From Dehalococcoidia bacterium (GTDB lineage Bacteria > Chloroflexota > Dehalococcoidia > Lucifugimonadales > UBA1123), in the NCBI GenBank assembly GCA_021295915.1, contig JAGWBK010000002.1, positions 29,248 to 93,247 of the forward strand: DNA of 64,000 nt, given 5' to 3'. Position numbers and translations under genes: made by a program. The notes under the pieces were generated by a model. The model did no database searches and had not been told where the DNA came from. It saw only the letters and a list, made by a program, of their open reading frames with translations. Of this stretch, positions 15,697 to 25,166 are shown piece by piece. The stretch's first letter is position 1. The number at the start of each line of letters is the position of its first letter.

Positions 15697-17940
15697 GTGG
15701 TCCTTGGCTCACTTGCTCGATGTTCCGCCCGTCGTCCTTGGGTGATTGTCGCCCTCTGGGCCGTGGTCATGCTCGCGGCATTTGGAGTGATTGGCCTGCT
15801 ATGGGAAGGCTCTTTCACCAGCGAAAGCGTCCTTTTCGACGGGTCCGAATATAACGTCGGCGAAGAGATTCTGGAGGAACGTTTCCGGGGCCCTCGTCCA
15901 GCTACTGAGGTCGTGGTAGTCCACTCGGACACTTACACGATCGTCGATCCCGAATTTGAGGCCACGGTGCAAAACCTGTTCTTCGGCCTTGCTGCTCTCG
16001 CTCCTGGTGTCGTCTCAGGTGTCAGCCAGTACTACAACTCCGGATCAGATTGGCAGGTGTCGGACGACGGTCACTCGACCATTATCTCTGTGACGATGTC
16101 AGGGACACTCGATGAGGCCGCCGAAAACATTTCCGAACTCATGAGCGTGGTTCGCCGCCACAACGGGCAGGATGACTTCGAGGTTCTCCTGGTTGGCGAG
16201 GCTTCGGTTGCCGCGCGAATCGCGGAATCGGCGACTCGACTATATCTCGCCTCCCAAACGATTGGGTTCGGCAATGCCGCATACTACATTGCATTCATTG
16301 GATTACTCGGCATCGGCGCACTGGCCGGAATGCGGCTGCCCGTTGTGCTGAGCTTGCCAATGGTCGCTATACCATCGGCCATTATGGCCTTGATCGGAAT
16401 GCTGTTCCCCGTTCATGCCATCGCCGCAAATTTGCTGGTCTTGATCGCAGCGCTACTCGGACTGGTGTTCACGGTCCTGATAGCACTCAGGTATCGGGAA
16501 GAGAGGCATCGAGGCTTCCATAACCTGGACGCGATAGAGCGAACATGTTCCACCGTTGGCATGGCCATTGCCTTCGGTGTATTGATTGCAGTGATCGGAC
16601 TTGCGGGACTGTTGATCGTCCCTTCCAACTTAGTCGTGAGCGTGGGACTCGGAGCGATTCTCGCACTCTGCGTACCGCTGGTTGGGGCCGTTACCCTGAC
16701 CCCGGCGTTGTTGACCCTCCGCTACGATCGCGTAACCAACTCCCGGGCTGCTGAGCAGGATGATGCGGAAGAAGTAGTTGGTGCCTCATACGATGGGAGG
16801 GGCCGGCTCTCTCGTATGCTGGACTGGATAGTCGACGTTGCCATGAACAGGCCAGTGCTGAGCTCACTCGCTGCTATAGCCATCCTGGTTGCCCTGTCTC
16901 TTCCAGTCCTCGATCTAACGCTCGGTTTCAACAGCCCCGAGACCATACCCAACCGTCATGACAACAGGGCGGCATACGGTCCTCAACACTACGAGGCATT
17001 CACGCGACTTGCCGAGAACTTCCCCGTTGGGGCCATGTCACCAGTAGAGGTGGTGATCGACGCCCCTTTTGTGGATCCTGATGTGGAGGCCCGAGTGGCG
17101 GATCTTCAGGCTGGGCTAATATTCGCACCGGACTTATCGGGTCAGACGTTTGTTCAGACCAATCTTGATCGGGACGTCGTCCTGATCTCTTCTCCAACCA
17201 TAAGTCATCCCGAGAGTGAGTCGGCAATTGGAGCCGTGCGCAGCCTCAGGGATGAGCCTTTGCCGGATGTGTTCGGCGACACAGATATCGTGGCTGTGGT
17301 GACCGGACGGTCCGCCTTTGCCGCGGACCTGCTCCATCTCGTGGAGAGCTACACTCCCGTCGTGGTGGCTTTGGTGATAGTGTCGAGTCTCTTGATTCTT
17401 CTTGTGGGAACACGCTCGCTGGCTGTCCCGGTTCTGCTTACTGTGTTAAACATGTTCTCGGCAGGAGCGGCTCTTGGAGTCATGGCGCTCCTGTTTCAGA
17501 ATGGTGGCGGAACGGCCGACGGAGTCCTGGTCACAGAAGCATGGTTGCCTATGCTTATCGTACCGTTGCTTTTCGGACTTCTCATGGCTTCTCAACTCGT
17601 CCTACTGGGACGTATCCGGGAGCTCCTTGGCAATAGCGGCGAATACACAGAGTCAATTGCAGCAGGCATGAGTGGTACTGTCGTGCCTGTCACACTGATG
17701 TCGCTGGTCATGGCGGCGGTCTTCGGGAACCTCGTATTAGAGATATTCGGGTGGCGGTTGTTCCCGTTCCATCAGCTTGGAGTGGCAATGGCTGTCGGCC
17801 TGGTACTGAACGCGGTGGTAGTCCAACTGGTCCTTCTGCCTGCCACTTTGAAGTTACTCGGTTCGGCAGCTTGGTACTTCCCGAAATCCCTGAAATGGCT
17901 GCCTGACCTCAGTGTCGCGCCACAGTCACTGCAGCGGTAG
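15697..17940 (+). CDS. MMPL/RND-family transporter
   Basis: About 747-aa integral membrane protein of the MMPL branch of RND exporters. One N-terminal TM helix (RRPWVIVALWAVVMLAAFGV) precedes an external domain, a block of about five helices near residues 180-350, a second external domain, and a terminal block of about five helices. Duplicate-domain architecture is clear. The start is GTG at 15697, preceded by a GGGGG-rich site; the frame stays open back to 15349, but that part overlaps the CCG gene in another frame and reads as non-protein. Cargo unknown (lipids or drugs in the family). The 3' end overlaps the convergent gene by 15 bp. Confidence 0.85.
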   Translation: MVLGSLARCSARRPWVIVALWAVVMLAAFGVIGLLWEGSFTSESVLFDGSEYNVGEEILEERFRGPRPATEVVVVHSDTYTIVDPEFEATVQNLFFGLAALAPGVVSGVSQYYNSGSDWQVSDDGHSTIISVTMSGTLDEAAENISELMSVVRRHNGQDDFEVLLVGEASVAARIAESATRLYLASQTIGFGNAAYYIAFIGLLGIGALAGMRLPVVLSLPMVAIPSAIMALIGMLFPVHAIAANLLVLIAALLGLVFTVLIALRYREERHRGFHNLDAIERTCSTVGMAIAFGVLIAVIGLAGLLIVPSNLVVSVGLGAILALCVPLVGAVTLTPALLTLRYDRVTNSRAAEQDDAEEVVGASYDGRGRLSRMLDWIVDVAMNRPVLSSLAAIAILVALSLPVLDLTLGFNSPETIPNRHDNRAAYGPQHYEAFTRLAENFPVGAMSPVEVVIDAPFVDPDVEARVADLQAGLIFAPDLSGQTFVQTNLDRDVVLISSPTISHPESESAIGAVRSLRDEPLPDVFGDTDIVAVVTGRSAFAADLLHLVESYTPVVVALVIVSSLLILLVGTRSLAVPVLLTVLNMFSAGAALGVMALLFQNGGGTADGVLVTEAWLPMLIVPLLFGLLMASQLVLLGRIRELLGNSGEYTESIAAGMSGTVVPVTLMSLVMAAVFGNLVLEIFGWRLFPFHQLGVAMAVGLVLNAVVVQLVLLPATLKLLGSAAWYFPKSLKWLPDLSVAPQSLQR

Positions 17941-18951
17941 CGGCGGCTGCCACCACGACGGCGTCTCATCGACCTCGATTTCGGTGACCCACTTCACCCA
18001 CTCGAACCCCCTGCGACCAGGAGCCACCAGCCGCACCGGAAAGCCGTGCCCGTGCGACAGCTGATCGCCGGTGACGTGCGTTGCCAGTATCAGGCTATCG
18101 ACATCTCTCATGGCATAACGCCTATAGTAGCCGGTCACTGACCGTACAACGATCGACCTGGCCTCCGATGAGGGCCCCGCCTGCTCGAGAAGATCCGCGA
18201 GCCTTGTTCCGCTCCAAAGCTGGGTCGTGTGCCATCCCCCCGTGCAGTCCAGCGTTGCCGTCACCTCCGCATCTGACTGCAGGTCGTCGTAGTTCAGCAC
18301 GGTCGGTTGGTCAACAGCACCGGTGATCCTCAGCTCCCAGTCATTTACGTCGATTCGCGAGGGATTGTCATTCAGCCACGAGACCCGCGGAAACGCGTTA
18401 CCAGTGAATTCGCCCTGGCCATACGACCCTGTAAATCGCCTCTCACTGCCCGGAAGCTGTGCGGAGGAGGCCGTTCGTTCGATCAACTGCCATCCCACGA
18501 AGCCCGCTACTGCCAGACCAAGCGCTCTGATCGCAAGCCGCCGCTCGACCCAGACTGCAATAGGAAACTTGCTCAGCATGTACCACGAGTGCCACACCAG
18601 CAGTGGAACGATCGCCGCACCAGCATAGATATGCCAGCTCATTCCGCTGAACAGCCACCATCGATACGAGCCGCCGATTGACCAGAAGAGGCCGAGAGTC
18701 ATGGTCGCTACGAGCCCAACTACCAATGCCAGCGATGCGACTCTTACAGACCCTGCCCGCGGCCACCTAAGCGACCTGAGAACATTCAGCACCTTCCAGG
18801 CTGCCACCACGATTATGCCGTACCCCGCTATGCGGTGTATCTGTATGTGGAAGGCGCGCTCCTCAGAGCCAGACGTCAGCCCATAGAACCCCGAGACCAG
18901 TTCGAGGAACAGGAAGAACAGCAGAAGTATGTTCGCCCACGGGAAACGCAT
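17926..18951 (-). CDS. Molybdopterin-dependent oxidoreductase with N-terminal cytochrome b561-like membrane domain
   Basis: 341 aa. The first ~165 residues hold four predicted TM helices with His residues placed as in b-type cytochromes (HIQIHRIAGYG, MSWHIYAGA, LLVWHSWYML). The C-terminal half is a sulfite-oxidase-fold molybdopterin domain: the cofactor-binding Cys is in TATLDCTGGWHTTQLW, with GTRLADLLEQAG, HGHGFPVRLVAPGRRGFEWVKW and a final WQPP. Probably an electron-exchanging membrane enzyme acting on the outside. A twin-arginine signal is not seen. Substrate unknown. Downstream of mdh on the same strand. Confidence 0.85.
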   Translation of the reverse strand: MRFPWANILLLFFLFLELVSGFYGLTSGSEERAFHIQIHRIAGYGIIVVAAWKVLNVLRSLRWPRAGSVRVASLALVVGLVATMTLGLFWSIGGSYRWWLFSGMSWHIYAGAAIVPLLVWHSWYMLSKFPIAVWVERRLAIRALGLAVAGFVGWQLIERTASSAQLPGSERRFTGSYGQGEFTGNAFPRVSWLNDNPSRIDVNDWELRITGAVDQPTVLNYDDLQSDAEVTATLDCTGGWHTTQLWSGTRLADLLEQAGPSSEARSIVVRSVTGYYRRYAMRDVDSLILATHVTGDQLSHGHGFPVRLVAPGRRGFEWVKWVTEIEVDETPSWWQPPLPLQ

Positions 18952-19042
18952 AGAGCATCACAACAGTAGTCAACTGTTGATGATTATACGCTGGCGTGTC
19001 GCCTCGGGGATGTAAGAGAGTCAGGCAGGTAAGCTGCGGAAA

Positions 19043-19978
19043 CTATCCGCTGTTGGCCATGACCTCGACGAGCTCCTGGACAGCATCCGCGGAGTGCTTG
19101 AGGGCAGCCTGCTCATCGGGCGTGAGGTCGAATTCGATGATCTCCTCGACTCCGTTGGCGCCAAGCTTCAGTGGCACTCCAACGAAGAGGCCGTCGATAC
19201 CGTATTCGCCCTGCAGCAAGGCGGTGCAGGGAAGTATCTCCTGCTTGTCGAACAGGATCGCCTCGACCATCTGCATGATCGCTGCCGACGGAGCGTAGTA
19301 CGCGCTGCCCGTCTTCAGAAGGTTGACGATCTCGGCTCCACCGTCCTGTGTGCGCTTGACGATCTCGTCGATGCGTTCAGCCGACAGCACCTGGGCAATA
19401 GGCCTTCCGCCGACAGTCGTGCTCGCCGTCACCGGCACCATCGTGTCTCCGTGTCCACCAAGTACGTACGCTTCGACTGAGTTGACCGATACGTTGAGTT
19501 CCTCTGCGAGGAACGTCCGGAACCTCGCTGTGTCCAGGATGCCGGCCATCCCGACCACTCGCTCCTTGGGGAAGCCGCTTACCTGGAATGCCCTTTGCGC
19601 CATTGCGTCAAGAGGATTGGTAACAATGACAAGAATGCAGTCAGGAGATGCCGCGACCACCGCCTCGGTCACAGACGTCACGATGTTCATGTTGGTTAGC
19701 AGCAAATCGTCACGGCTCATGCCGGGGCGTCGCGCAATCCCCGAAGTTATGACGACTACGTCCGACCCCGCTGTGTCCGCGTAGTCATTCGTGCCGATTA
19801 CCTTGGCATCCGATCCCAGCACTGGGCCCGACTCCAGCATATCGAGCGCTTTCCCCTGTGGCAGTCCCTCGACAATGTCGACTAGCGCCACGTCGGCATA
19901 GCCCCTGTCGTAGATTCTCTGGGCGGCCGTCGCGCCGACGTTGCCCGCGCCAACTACTGTCACCTTGTTCCTTGCCAT
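19043..19978 (-). CDS. mdh: Malate dehydrogenase
   Basis: NAD-dependent interconversion of malate and oxaloacetate. 311 aa of the LDH-like MDH type. The N-terminal [17 protein letters not shown] motif binds [22 protein letters not shown] contains the substrate Arg pair; VTNPLDAM and the catalytic His in [15 protein letters not shown] are present, with an Arg at the position expected for malate specificity. GGAGG precedes the ATG. Last gene of the mmdA-oadA-icd-mdh set, consistent with oxaloacetate metabolism. Confidence 0.95.
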   Translation of the reverse strand: MARNKVTVVGAGNVGATAAQRIYDRGYADVALVDIVEGLPQGKALDMLESGPVLGSDAKVIGTNDYADTAGSDVVVITSGIARRPGMSRDDLLLTNMNIVTSVTEAVVAASPDCILVIVTNPLDAMAQRAFQVSGFPKERVVGMAGILDTARFRTFLAEELNVSVNSVEAYVLGGHGDTMVPVTASTTVGGRPIAQVLSAERIDEIVKRTQDGGAEIVNLLKTGSAYYAPSAAIMQMVEAILFDKQEILPCTALLQGEYGIDGLFVGVPLKLGANGVEEIIEFDLTPDEQAALKHSADAVQELVEVMANSG

Positions 19979-19992
19979 CGATTCAAACCTCC

Positions 19993-20048
19993 GGCGCGTT
20001 CGCGCCTTTCTGACGTTAGAAGGGGCGGGTCAGTATGTACCCGCCCCT
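19993..20048 (-). promoter_or_regulatory. Two perfect hairpins in the icd-mdh gap
   Basis: Read on the minus strand, AGGGGCGGGT-8nt-ACCCGCCCCT (20048-20021) forms a 10-bp stem, then GGCGCG-AA-CGCGCC (20006-19993) forms a 6-bp stem. The second ends directly against the CGGAGG ribosome-binding site of mdh. No T-run follows the first stem, so it is not a typical terminator. It could set mdh expression by mRNA processing or by masking the site (inference). Confidence 0.6.
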
Positions 20049-20084
20049 CTGTTTACACTCTTCTATCGGTCTCGCAGTCCGTGT

Positions 20085-21293
20085 CTAGCCGACTGTTTCG
20101 ACATACTCCTGCCAGCGGTCGTCAAGCGTCGGGTCGGCGACAGTGTCCATAAGGTACTGACCGAACTCTGCGCTCGTCGCGCCGGTGTCGCGTCCCGTCA
20201 TGACGATCTTGCGCTCGTACTGACCGCAAACGTCGATCGCCTTATGCAGCCTGGCGCCGATGTCAGAGTATCCAACGTGCTCGAGCATCATCGCGCCTGC
20301 ACGCAGCAGAGAGCTGGGGTCGGCGAATTGCGCCCGTCCAGTTCTTACCATTCGGGGCGCGCTGCCGTGGATAGCCTCGAACATTGCGTACTGCTTGCCA
20401 ACGTTCGCGCTGCCGGCAGTCCCGACACCGCCCTGTATCTGCGCCGCCTCGTCAGTGAGGATGTCGCCGTACAGGTTGGGAAGGGCCAGGACCTGGAAGT
20501 CCTTCTGACGGGCCGGATTGATGAGCGCGGCCGTCATGATGTCTATGTACCAGCCATCCCACTCGATGCCCGGGTAGTTCTCCGAGACTTCGCGTGCGAT
20601 GTCCAGGAACTTTCCGTCAGTGGTCTTAACTACATTTGCCTTGGTTACGATTGTGACGCGGTCTTTGCCCGTTCGGCGTGCGTGCGCGAACGCGGCGTCG
20701 ATTATCCGCCTCGAACCCTGTGAGGTGATCACCCTGAAGTCCATGGCTAGGTCGTCGGAGACGTTCATACCCTGGCTTCCTACGGCGTACATGTCTTCCG
20801 TGTTCTCACGGAAGAACGTCCAGTCGATACCCTGTGAGGGGATTCTGACGGGCCTGATGTTGGCGAACAGGTCGAGTTCCTTACGCATTGACACGTTGGC
20901 GCTCTCAATGTTCGGCCAGCCGTCACCTTGCTCCGGGGTATGGGTCGGGCCCTTCACCGTAACGTGGCACTTCTTGATCTCTGCCAGCACATCGTCTGGA
21001 ATAGACTGCAGCTTTTCTGCGCGGTTCTCAATGGTCAGGCCGTCGATTACCCTGAACTCGACTTTGCCGGAGTCCACTTCGCCCCTGAGAAGGTGCTCCA
21101 ACACCGTCTGGGTCTCTGCGCTGATTGATGGTCCGATGCCGTCGCCCCCGAGCATTCCCACGATTATGGGCGACACCGCCGAATAGTCCACCCAGTCTGG
21201 CTCGTTCTTGAGGCGCTCTACTCGCTCCAACTGCTGCGCCACAACCTCGCCAAAGTGCTCCTTCGCGGCCTCGATAGTCTGCTTGTCAGCCAC
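20085..21293 (-). CDS. icd: NAD(P)-dependent isocitrate dehydrogenase
   Basis: Oxidative decarboxylation of isocitrate to 2-oxoglutarate. 402 aa from the GTG at 21293, which has an AGGAAAGGAG ribosome-binding site; the longer frame to 21392 overlaps oadA and is not used. VGMLGGDGIGPSI, the substrate-binding SANVSMRKELDLFANIRPV segment, FRENTEDMYA and the metal-site region (DGWYIDIMTAALINP, LYGDILTDEAAQIQGGVG) are typical. Coenzyme choice is not resolved here. Second last in the transcarboxylase-TCA set. Confidence 0.92.
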   Translation of the reverse strand: MADKQTIEAAKEHFGEVVAQQLERVERLKNEPDWVDYSAVSPIIVGMLGGDGIGPSISAETQTVLEHLLRGEVDSGKVEFRVIDGLTIENRAEKLQSIPDDVLAEIKKCHVTVKGPTHTPEQGDGWPNIESANVSMRKELDLFANIRPVRIPSQGIDWTFFRENTEDMYAVGSQGMNVSDDLAMDFRVITSQGSRRIIDAAFAHARRTGKDRVTIVTKANVVKTTDGKFLDIAREVSENYPGIEWDGWYIDIMTAALINPARQKDFQVLALPNLYGDILTDEAAQIQGGVGTAGSANVGKQYAMFEAIHGSAPRMVRTGRAQFADPSSLLRAGAMMLEHVGYSDIGARLHKAIDVCGQYERKIVMTGRDTGATSAEFGQYLMDTVADPTLDDRWQEYVETVG

Positions 21294-21317
21294 AATAGGC
21301 TCCTTTCCTGATGTTTC

Positions 21318-21336
21318 CCAGGTCAGACCGACCTGG
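21318..21336 (-). promoter_or_regulatory. Hairpin in the oadA-icd gap
   Basis: Perfect inverted repeat CCAGGTC-AGACC-GACCTGG between the oadA stop and the icd ribosome-binding site. There is no T-run, so it is more likely a processing or stability element than a terminator. Confidence 0.5.
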
Positions 21337-21345
21337 CTTGGATTC

Positions 21346-23184
21346 CTAAGGTTTAATAACTGCCAGCACCTGGTTTCTGGTGACCTGCACACCAGGCGCT
21401 ACTGGTAGTGAAGAGACCGTGCCGTCCGACGGGCTCGGAATGGTGTTTTGCATCTTCATCGCCTCAAGTATCAGTAGAGGCTGGCCCTCGCTTACCTGCT
21501 CCGCCACTTCCACCGCGACGCTAACGAGTATGCCCGGCATCGGTGCGGTGACCTGGATTTCTCCTTCAGCAGTTTGTGTATCCTGCTGGGGAGCTGCGCT
21601 GATGGGGGCGGACGGTGCTGAGGAGGCTGCTCGAACTGCCGGTGCAGCGCCTAACTGAGCGCCGATCGGGTCCACATCCACCTCAAAGAACTGGTCGCCA
21701 ACATACACGTTGAATCGCCTGGCTCTTGAACTCCGGGGTGGCGCACTGGCCGCAGGCTGGGCCTCAGCAGCAGATGCTGCTGGCGTCTGCTCTTCCGCTG
21801 GTGCCTGCTCGACGCCGTGCTTTATTCGCAGGAACCGTTCCCCTGTCTGCGGGTACAGCGCGTATATCAACACATCGTCGATGTCCGAAGTCAGTTCCGC
21901 TACTGCCTGCCTAGCCGACTCCATCTCCGGTTCTATTGCATCACCGGGGCGTTCTGGACTGTCGTCTGGTACTTCCACCCCTTCGCCCTTCAGCTTCTCG
22001 ACAAGTTCCTCGCTCAACTCGGAAACGGGCTTGCCGTAACCGCCGCTGACGTACTCTTTTACCGGCTCAGAAACAGCTACGTATCGCCCAAAGAGGACGT
22101 TACTGACAGCCTGCGCTCCAACCATCTGGCTCATTGGTGTGACGAGCGGGGGATAGCCGAGGTCCGCCCTTGTTCGTGGGATCTCGTCAAGTACCTCACC
22201 CAGCCTGTCAACGGCGTCCGCTTCCCTGAGCTGGGATACCATGTTGGACGCCATACCGCCAGGAATCTGGTGCTTGAGCACGCTGGGGTCTATTACCGCA
22301 GCTCGCGTCGGCTGCATGTGCTCAGCGTACTTGGGCAGCACCGCCTCGAGTCTGTCTCCAATGCCGAGAAGCGCTTCCACGTCGACACCCGGATCTCTCT
22401 CCGTTCCAGCAAGGGTCACAGCGATTGGCTCAACGGCCGGCTGTGATGTCCTCAGCGCCAATGGCGCAAGGCAGACATCCAGGATGTCCAGTCCGGCCTC
22501 GACTGCCTTCAGCGCACTCATAGACGCCATGCCGCTGGTGTAGTGACAGTGAAGTTGGACGGGGAGGTCGCTGTCTTCCTTGAGCGCACTGACTATTTCA
22601 TACGCATCGTAGGGAGCCAACAGGCCGCCCATATCCTTGATGCAGATGCTGTCGGCGCCCATGTCCCTCAGGCTCTGCGCCTTGGCCCGGTAGTAGTCCA
22701 GGTTATATATCGGCCCGCCCATTCGGCCTTCGTCTGTCACCGTATAGCACATGGTGAGTTGTAAATGCTTGCCGGCCCGCTTTACGGCAGCCGCGGCGCG
22801 CTCGAGGTTCGGCTCATAGTTCAGGGCGTCGAACACTCTGAATATGTCTATTCCGTTCTCAGCCGACCGCTCCACAAACGCGTCGACGACGTCATCGGCA
22901 TAGTTGCGGTAGCCTACGAGGGACTGTCCCCTCAGCAGCATGGACAGTTGCGTGTTCGGGATGAGCGACTTGAATGTCCGCAACCGCTCCCATGGGTCCT
23001 CATAGAGAAACCGCGTTGCGCTGTCGAACGTCGCGCCACCCCAGACCTCCATCGAATAGAACCCGATGGAGTCCATCTCCTCCGCCAGCTGCGCCATGTC
23101 CTCCGTCCTCAGCCGCGTCGCCATCAGGCTCTGGTGTGCGTCCCTGAATGTGGTGTCGCTGAGTTTGAGGGGAGGTCCGTTCAT
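21346..23184 (-). CDS. Carboxyltransferase (oxaloacetate/pyruvate) alpha subunit with C-terminal biotinyl domain
   Basis: 612 aa. An N-terminal HMGL-like TIM barrel of the OadA/PycB/transcarboxylase-5S family: KLSDTTFRDAHQSLMATR (metal-site Asp and catalytic region), EVWGGATFDSATRFL, the carbamylated-Lys region ICIKDMGGLL, and the metal His pair LHCHYTSG. It is followed by the conserved carboxylase domain, an Ala/Pro-rich linker near residue 480-530 and a biotinyl domain with biotin-Lys in LILEAMKMQNT. It would transfer CO2 between oxaloacetate/pyruvate and biotin. No OadB-type sodium pump is adjacent, which favours a soluble transcarboxylase. Confidence 0.9.
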   Translation of the reverse strand: MNGPPLKLSDTTFRDAHQSLMATRLRTEDMAQLAEEMDSIGFYSMEVWGGATFDSATRFLYEDPWERLRTFKSLIPNTQLSMLLRGQSLVGYRNYADDVVDAFVERSAENGIDIFRVFDALNYEPNLERAAAAVKRAGKHLQLTMCYTVTDEGRMGGPIYNLDYYRAKAQSLRDMGADSICIKDMGGLLAPYDAYEIVSALKEDSDLPVQLHCHYTSGMASMSALKAVEAGLDILDVCLAPLALRTSQPAVEPIAVTLAGTERDPGVDVEALLGIGDRLEAVLPKYAEHMQPTRAAVIDPSVLKHQIPGGMASNMVSQLREADAVDRLGEVLDEIPRTRADLGYPPLVTPMSQMVGAQAVSNVLFGRYVAVSEPVKEYVSGGYGKPVSELSEELVEKLKGEGVEVPDDSPERPGDAIEPEMESARQAVAELTSDIDDVLIYALYPQTGERFLRIKHGVEQAPAEEQTPAASAAEAQPAASAPPRSSRARRFNVYVGDQFFEVDVDPIGAQLGAAPAVRAASSAPSAPISAAPQQDTQTAEGEIQVTAPMPGILVSVAVEVAEQVSEGQPLLILEAMKMQNTIPSPSDGTVSSLPVAPGVQVTRNQVLAVIKP

Positions 23185-23211
23185 TGTTCCTTGGTTCTCG
23201 TCAGTTGTCTA

Positions 23212-23421
23212 TCAGTCCCGACAACGCCAGGACACGTTAGCGCCGAATCCGCGCACCGCTGGTCGGTCGGCTTGGGCCATTCGCCACGATGAAATCCCTC
23301 TTCGTGGCGAATCAGGAGCCGCTTGGGCCTCGCTCTCGAGATACGCCTGAACCGCAGCTATTGCTGCCGCGACCACTTCGCTGTTGACACCGTAGGAACC
23401 GTTTATCGTCACCGATGTCAA
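23212..23421 (-). CDS. Small protein between mmdA-like and oadA-like genes
   Basis: 69-aa ORF with a TTG start that overlaps the stop of the carboxyltransferase (TTGA), and 27 bp upstream of oadA. An alanine-rich helix ([22 protein letters not shown]) precedes a short basic tail with [16 protein letters not shown]. Small subunits with a helix and a SPWK-like tail accompany some decarboxylases and acyl-CoA carboxylases (OadG/delta or epsilon-like), so an assembly role is plausible. No TM helix is present, unlike OadG. Not a confident family assignment. Confidence 0.6.
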   Translation of the reverse strand: MTSVTINGSYGVNSEVVAAAIAAVQAYLESEAQAAPDSPRRGISSWRMAQADRPAVRGFGANVSWRCRD

Positions 23422-24977
23422 AGTGGAATGCTCCCGTGCTTCTTGGGAGGGAGATGCTCGCGCTTGTTTTCGAGCATCTCCAGCGAGGCGATGATCTTGG
23501 GCCGGGTGTCCAGTGGATCGATCACGTCGTCGATCATCCCACGCGCGGCCGCAGCGTAAGGGTTCATCAGGCGCTGTTCGTAGTCGGCAACCAGCTCGGC
23601 TCGGGTCGCCTCGGGCTCGTCGGATGCGCGAATCTCGTTCCTATGGATAATGTTGACTGCGCCACCCGCACCCATCACGGCGACCTCACCAGTCGGCCAG
23701 GCGTAGTTGATGTCACCTTCAAGGTTCTTGCTGCTCATGACGATATAGGCGCCACCGTATGCCTTTCGAGTCAGCACGCTAATCTTCGGCACGGTGGCCT
23801 CGGCATACGCAAAGATCAGCTTCGCGCCATGCCTTATGATGCCGCCGTATTCCTGGTTGGTACCTGGCATAAATCCCGGCACGTCGATGAACGTTACAAG
23901 TGGGATGTTGAAGGCGTCGCAGAAGCGCACAAACCTCGCTGCTTTTACGGATGCGTCTATGTCCAGCACACCTGCAAGCTGTGAAGGCTGGTTGCCGACG
24001 ATGCCGACAGTTCTCCCATCGAAGCGGGCAAAACCAACGATGACGTTCGGGGCGAAGTTCTCATGCACCTGCATGAAGTCGCCGTTGTCGACAACATGGC
24101 CAACTACGTCCAGCATGTCGTATGGCTGGTTCGGGTTGTCGGGGACGACGTAGGCGAGTTCTTCGTCCTTCCTGAGTGGATCATCTGCCGCTTGGACCCT
24201 CGGCGGGTCCTCCATGTTGTTGAGCGGCAGGAACGACAGCAGCCGCCTTACCTCCGCCAAACAGGCCTCTTCCCCCTCAATAGCAAAGTGCGCCACGCCG
24301 CTTCGAGAGGTGTGAGCGTTCGCACCCCCAAGGTCCTCATGGCTGACGTCTTCTCCGGTGACCGAACGAATCACGTCTGGCCCGGTTATGTACATCTGGC
24401 CTATACCCGACGCCATGAATATGAAGTCGGTAAGGGCAGGGGAGTACGTAGCGCCACCGGCAGCCGGACCGAGGATTACCGAAATCTGCGGGACTACTCC
24501 CGACGCCCGCACGTTCTTGTGGAATATCGAACTGTACCCGCCCAGGCTGTCCACGCCTTCCTGGATACGCGCGCCGCCGGAGTCGATCAGGCCAACCACA
24601 GGGGCTCCTGTCGACATGGATAGGTCCATCACCTTGCAGATCTTCTGGGCCACGGCCTCCGATAGCGATCCGCCCAGTACGGTGAAGTCCTGCGCGTATA
24701 CGAACACGAGCCGCCCGTCGACGTTACCGTATCCAGTAACGACCGCGTCTCCCAGGAAGTGCTGGTCGGCCAGACCGAAGTCGGTGGCCCTGTGAGTGAC
24801 GAACGTGTCCAGTTCCTGGAAAGACCCTTCATCGAGCAGCAGGTCGACCCGCTCTCTCGCGGTCAACTTCCCTCGGCTATGCTGAGCGTCGATACGCCGC
24901 TGGCCTCCGCCAAGGAGCGACTCCTCGCGCATACTGCGCAACTGCGCGCGACTATCGACTTTTCGCCTTATAACCAT
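23418..24977 (-). CDS. mmdA: Methylmalonyl-CoA/propionyl-CoA carboxyltransferase subunit (MmdA / 12S type)
   Basis: 519 aa, the usual length for the family, from the ATG at 24977; the frame extends to 25139 but through promoter-like DNA. Two crotonase-fold halves: [19 protein letters not shown] and [15 protein letters not shown] in the N half, [25 protein letters not shown] and [15 protein letters not shown] in the C half (oxyanion loops). It transfers CO2 between biotin and an acyl-CoA. With the downstream oadA-like biotin protein it makes a set equivalent to the 12S + 5S + 1.3S subunits of transcarboxylase; the acyl-CoA specificity is inferred. Confidence 0.9.
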   Translation of the reverse strand: MVIRRKVDSRAQLRSMREESLLGGGQRRIDAQHSRGKLTARERVDLLLDEGSFQELDTFVTHRATDFGLADQHFLGDAVVTGYGNVDGRLVFVYAQDFTVLGGSLSEAVAQKICKVMDLSMSTGAPVVGLIDSGGARIQEGVDSLGGYSSIFHKNVRASGVVPQISVILGPAAGGATYSPALTDFIFMASGIGQMYITGPDVIRSVTGEDVSHEDLGGANAHTSRSGVAHFAIEGEEACLAEVRRLLSFLPLNNMEDPPRVQAADDPLRKDEELAYVVPDNPNQPYDMLDVVGHVVDNGDFMQVHENFAPNVIVGFARFDGRTVGIVGNQPSQLAGVLDIDASVKAARFVRFCDAFNIPLVTFIDVPGFMPGTNQEYGGIIRHGAKLIFAYAEATVPKISVLTRKAYGGAYIVMSSKNLEGDINYAWPTGEVAVMGAGGAVNIIHRNEIRASDEPEATRAELVADYEQRLMNPYAAAARGMIDDVIDPLDTRPKIIASLEMLENKREHLPPKKHGSIPL

Positions 24978-25019
24978 GCTTTGATTTGTACTTAAACTCA
25001 CCCTCGGAAATTCTGAATC

Positions 25020-25080
25020 AGTGTAGCTAGATTCCACACAGTGGGCAACATTCGCCCACTTGCAACCCAGTCCTGCAAGT
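25020..25080 (-). promoter_or_regulatory. Promoter of the mmdA-oadA-icd-mdh set with two inverted repeats
   Basis: On the minus strand TTGCCC (25048-25043), 17 bp, then TACACT (25025-25020) forms a good sigma-70-type promoter. GTGGGC-7nt-GCCCAC (25041-25059) overlaps the -35 box, and ACTTGCA-9nt-TGCAAGT (25058-25080) lies directly upstream. Both are perfect and dyad-symmetric, so they look like operator sites for dimeric regulators. Confidence 0.6.
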
Positions 25081-25166
25081 TGGAAAATCACCAGGACGCG
25101 TGGGAATCTTTGGCAGAGTGCTGCCACTTCGTTGAACACACACTTATAGAGTAATGGAGAAAAGAC

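Noticed and set aside
21294-21392. Longer icd start
   Set aside because: It overlaps oadA and the GTG at 21293 has a strong AGGAAAGGAG site.
24978-25139. Longer start for the mmdA-like protein
   Set aside because: It reads through the promoter and inverted repeats; family length matches the 24977 start.
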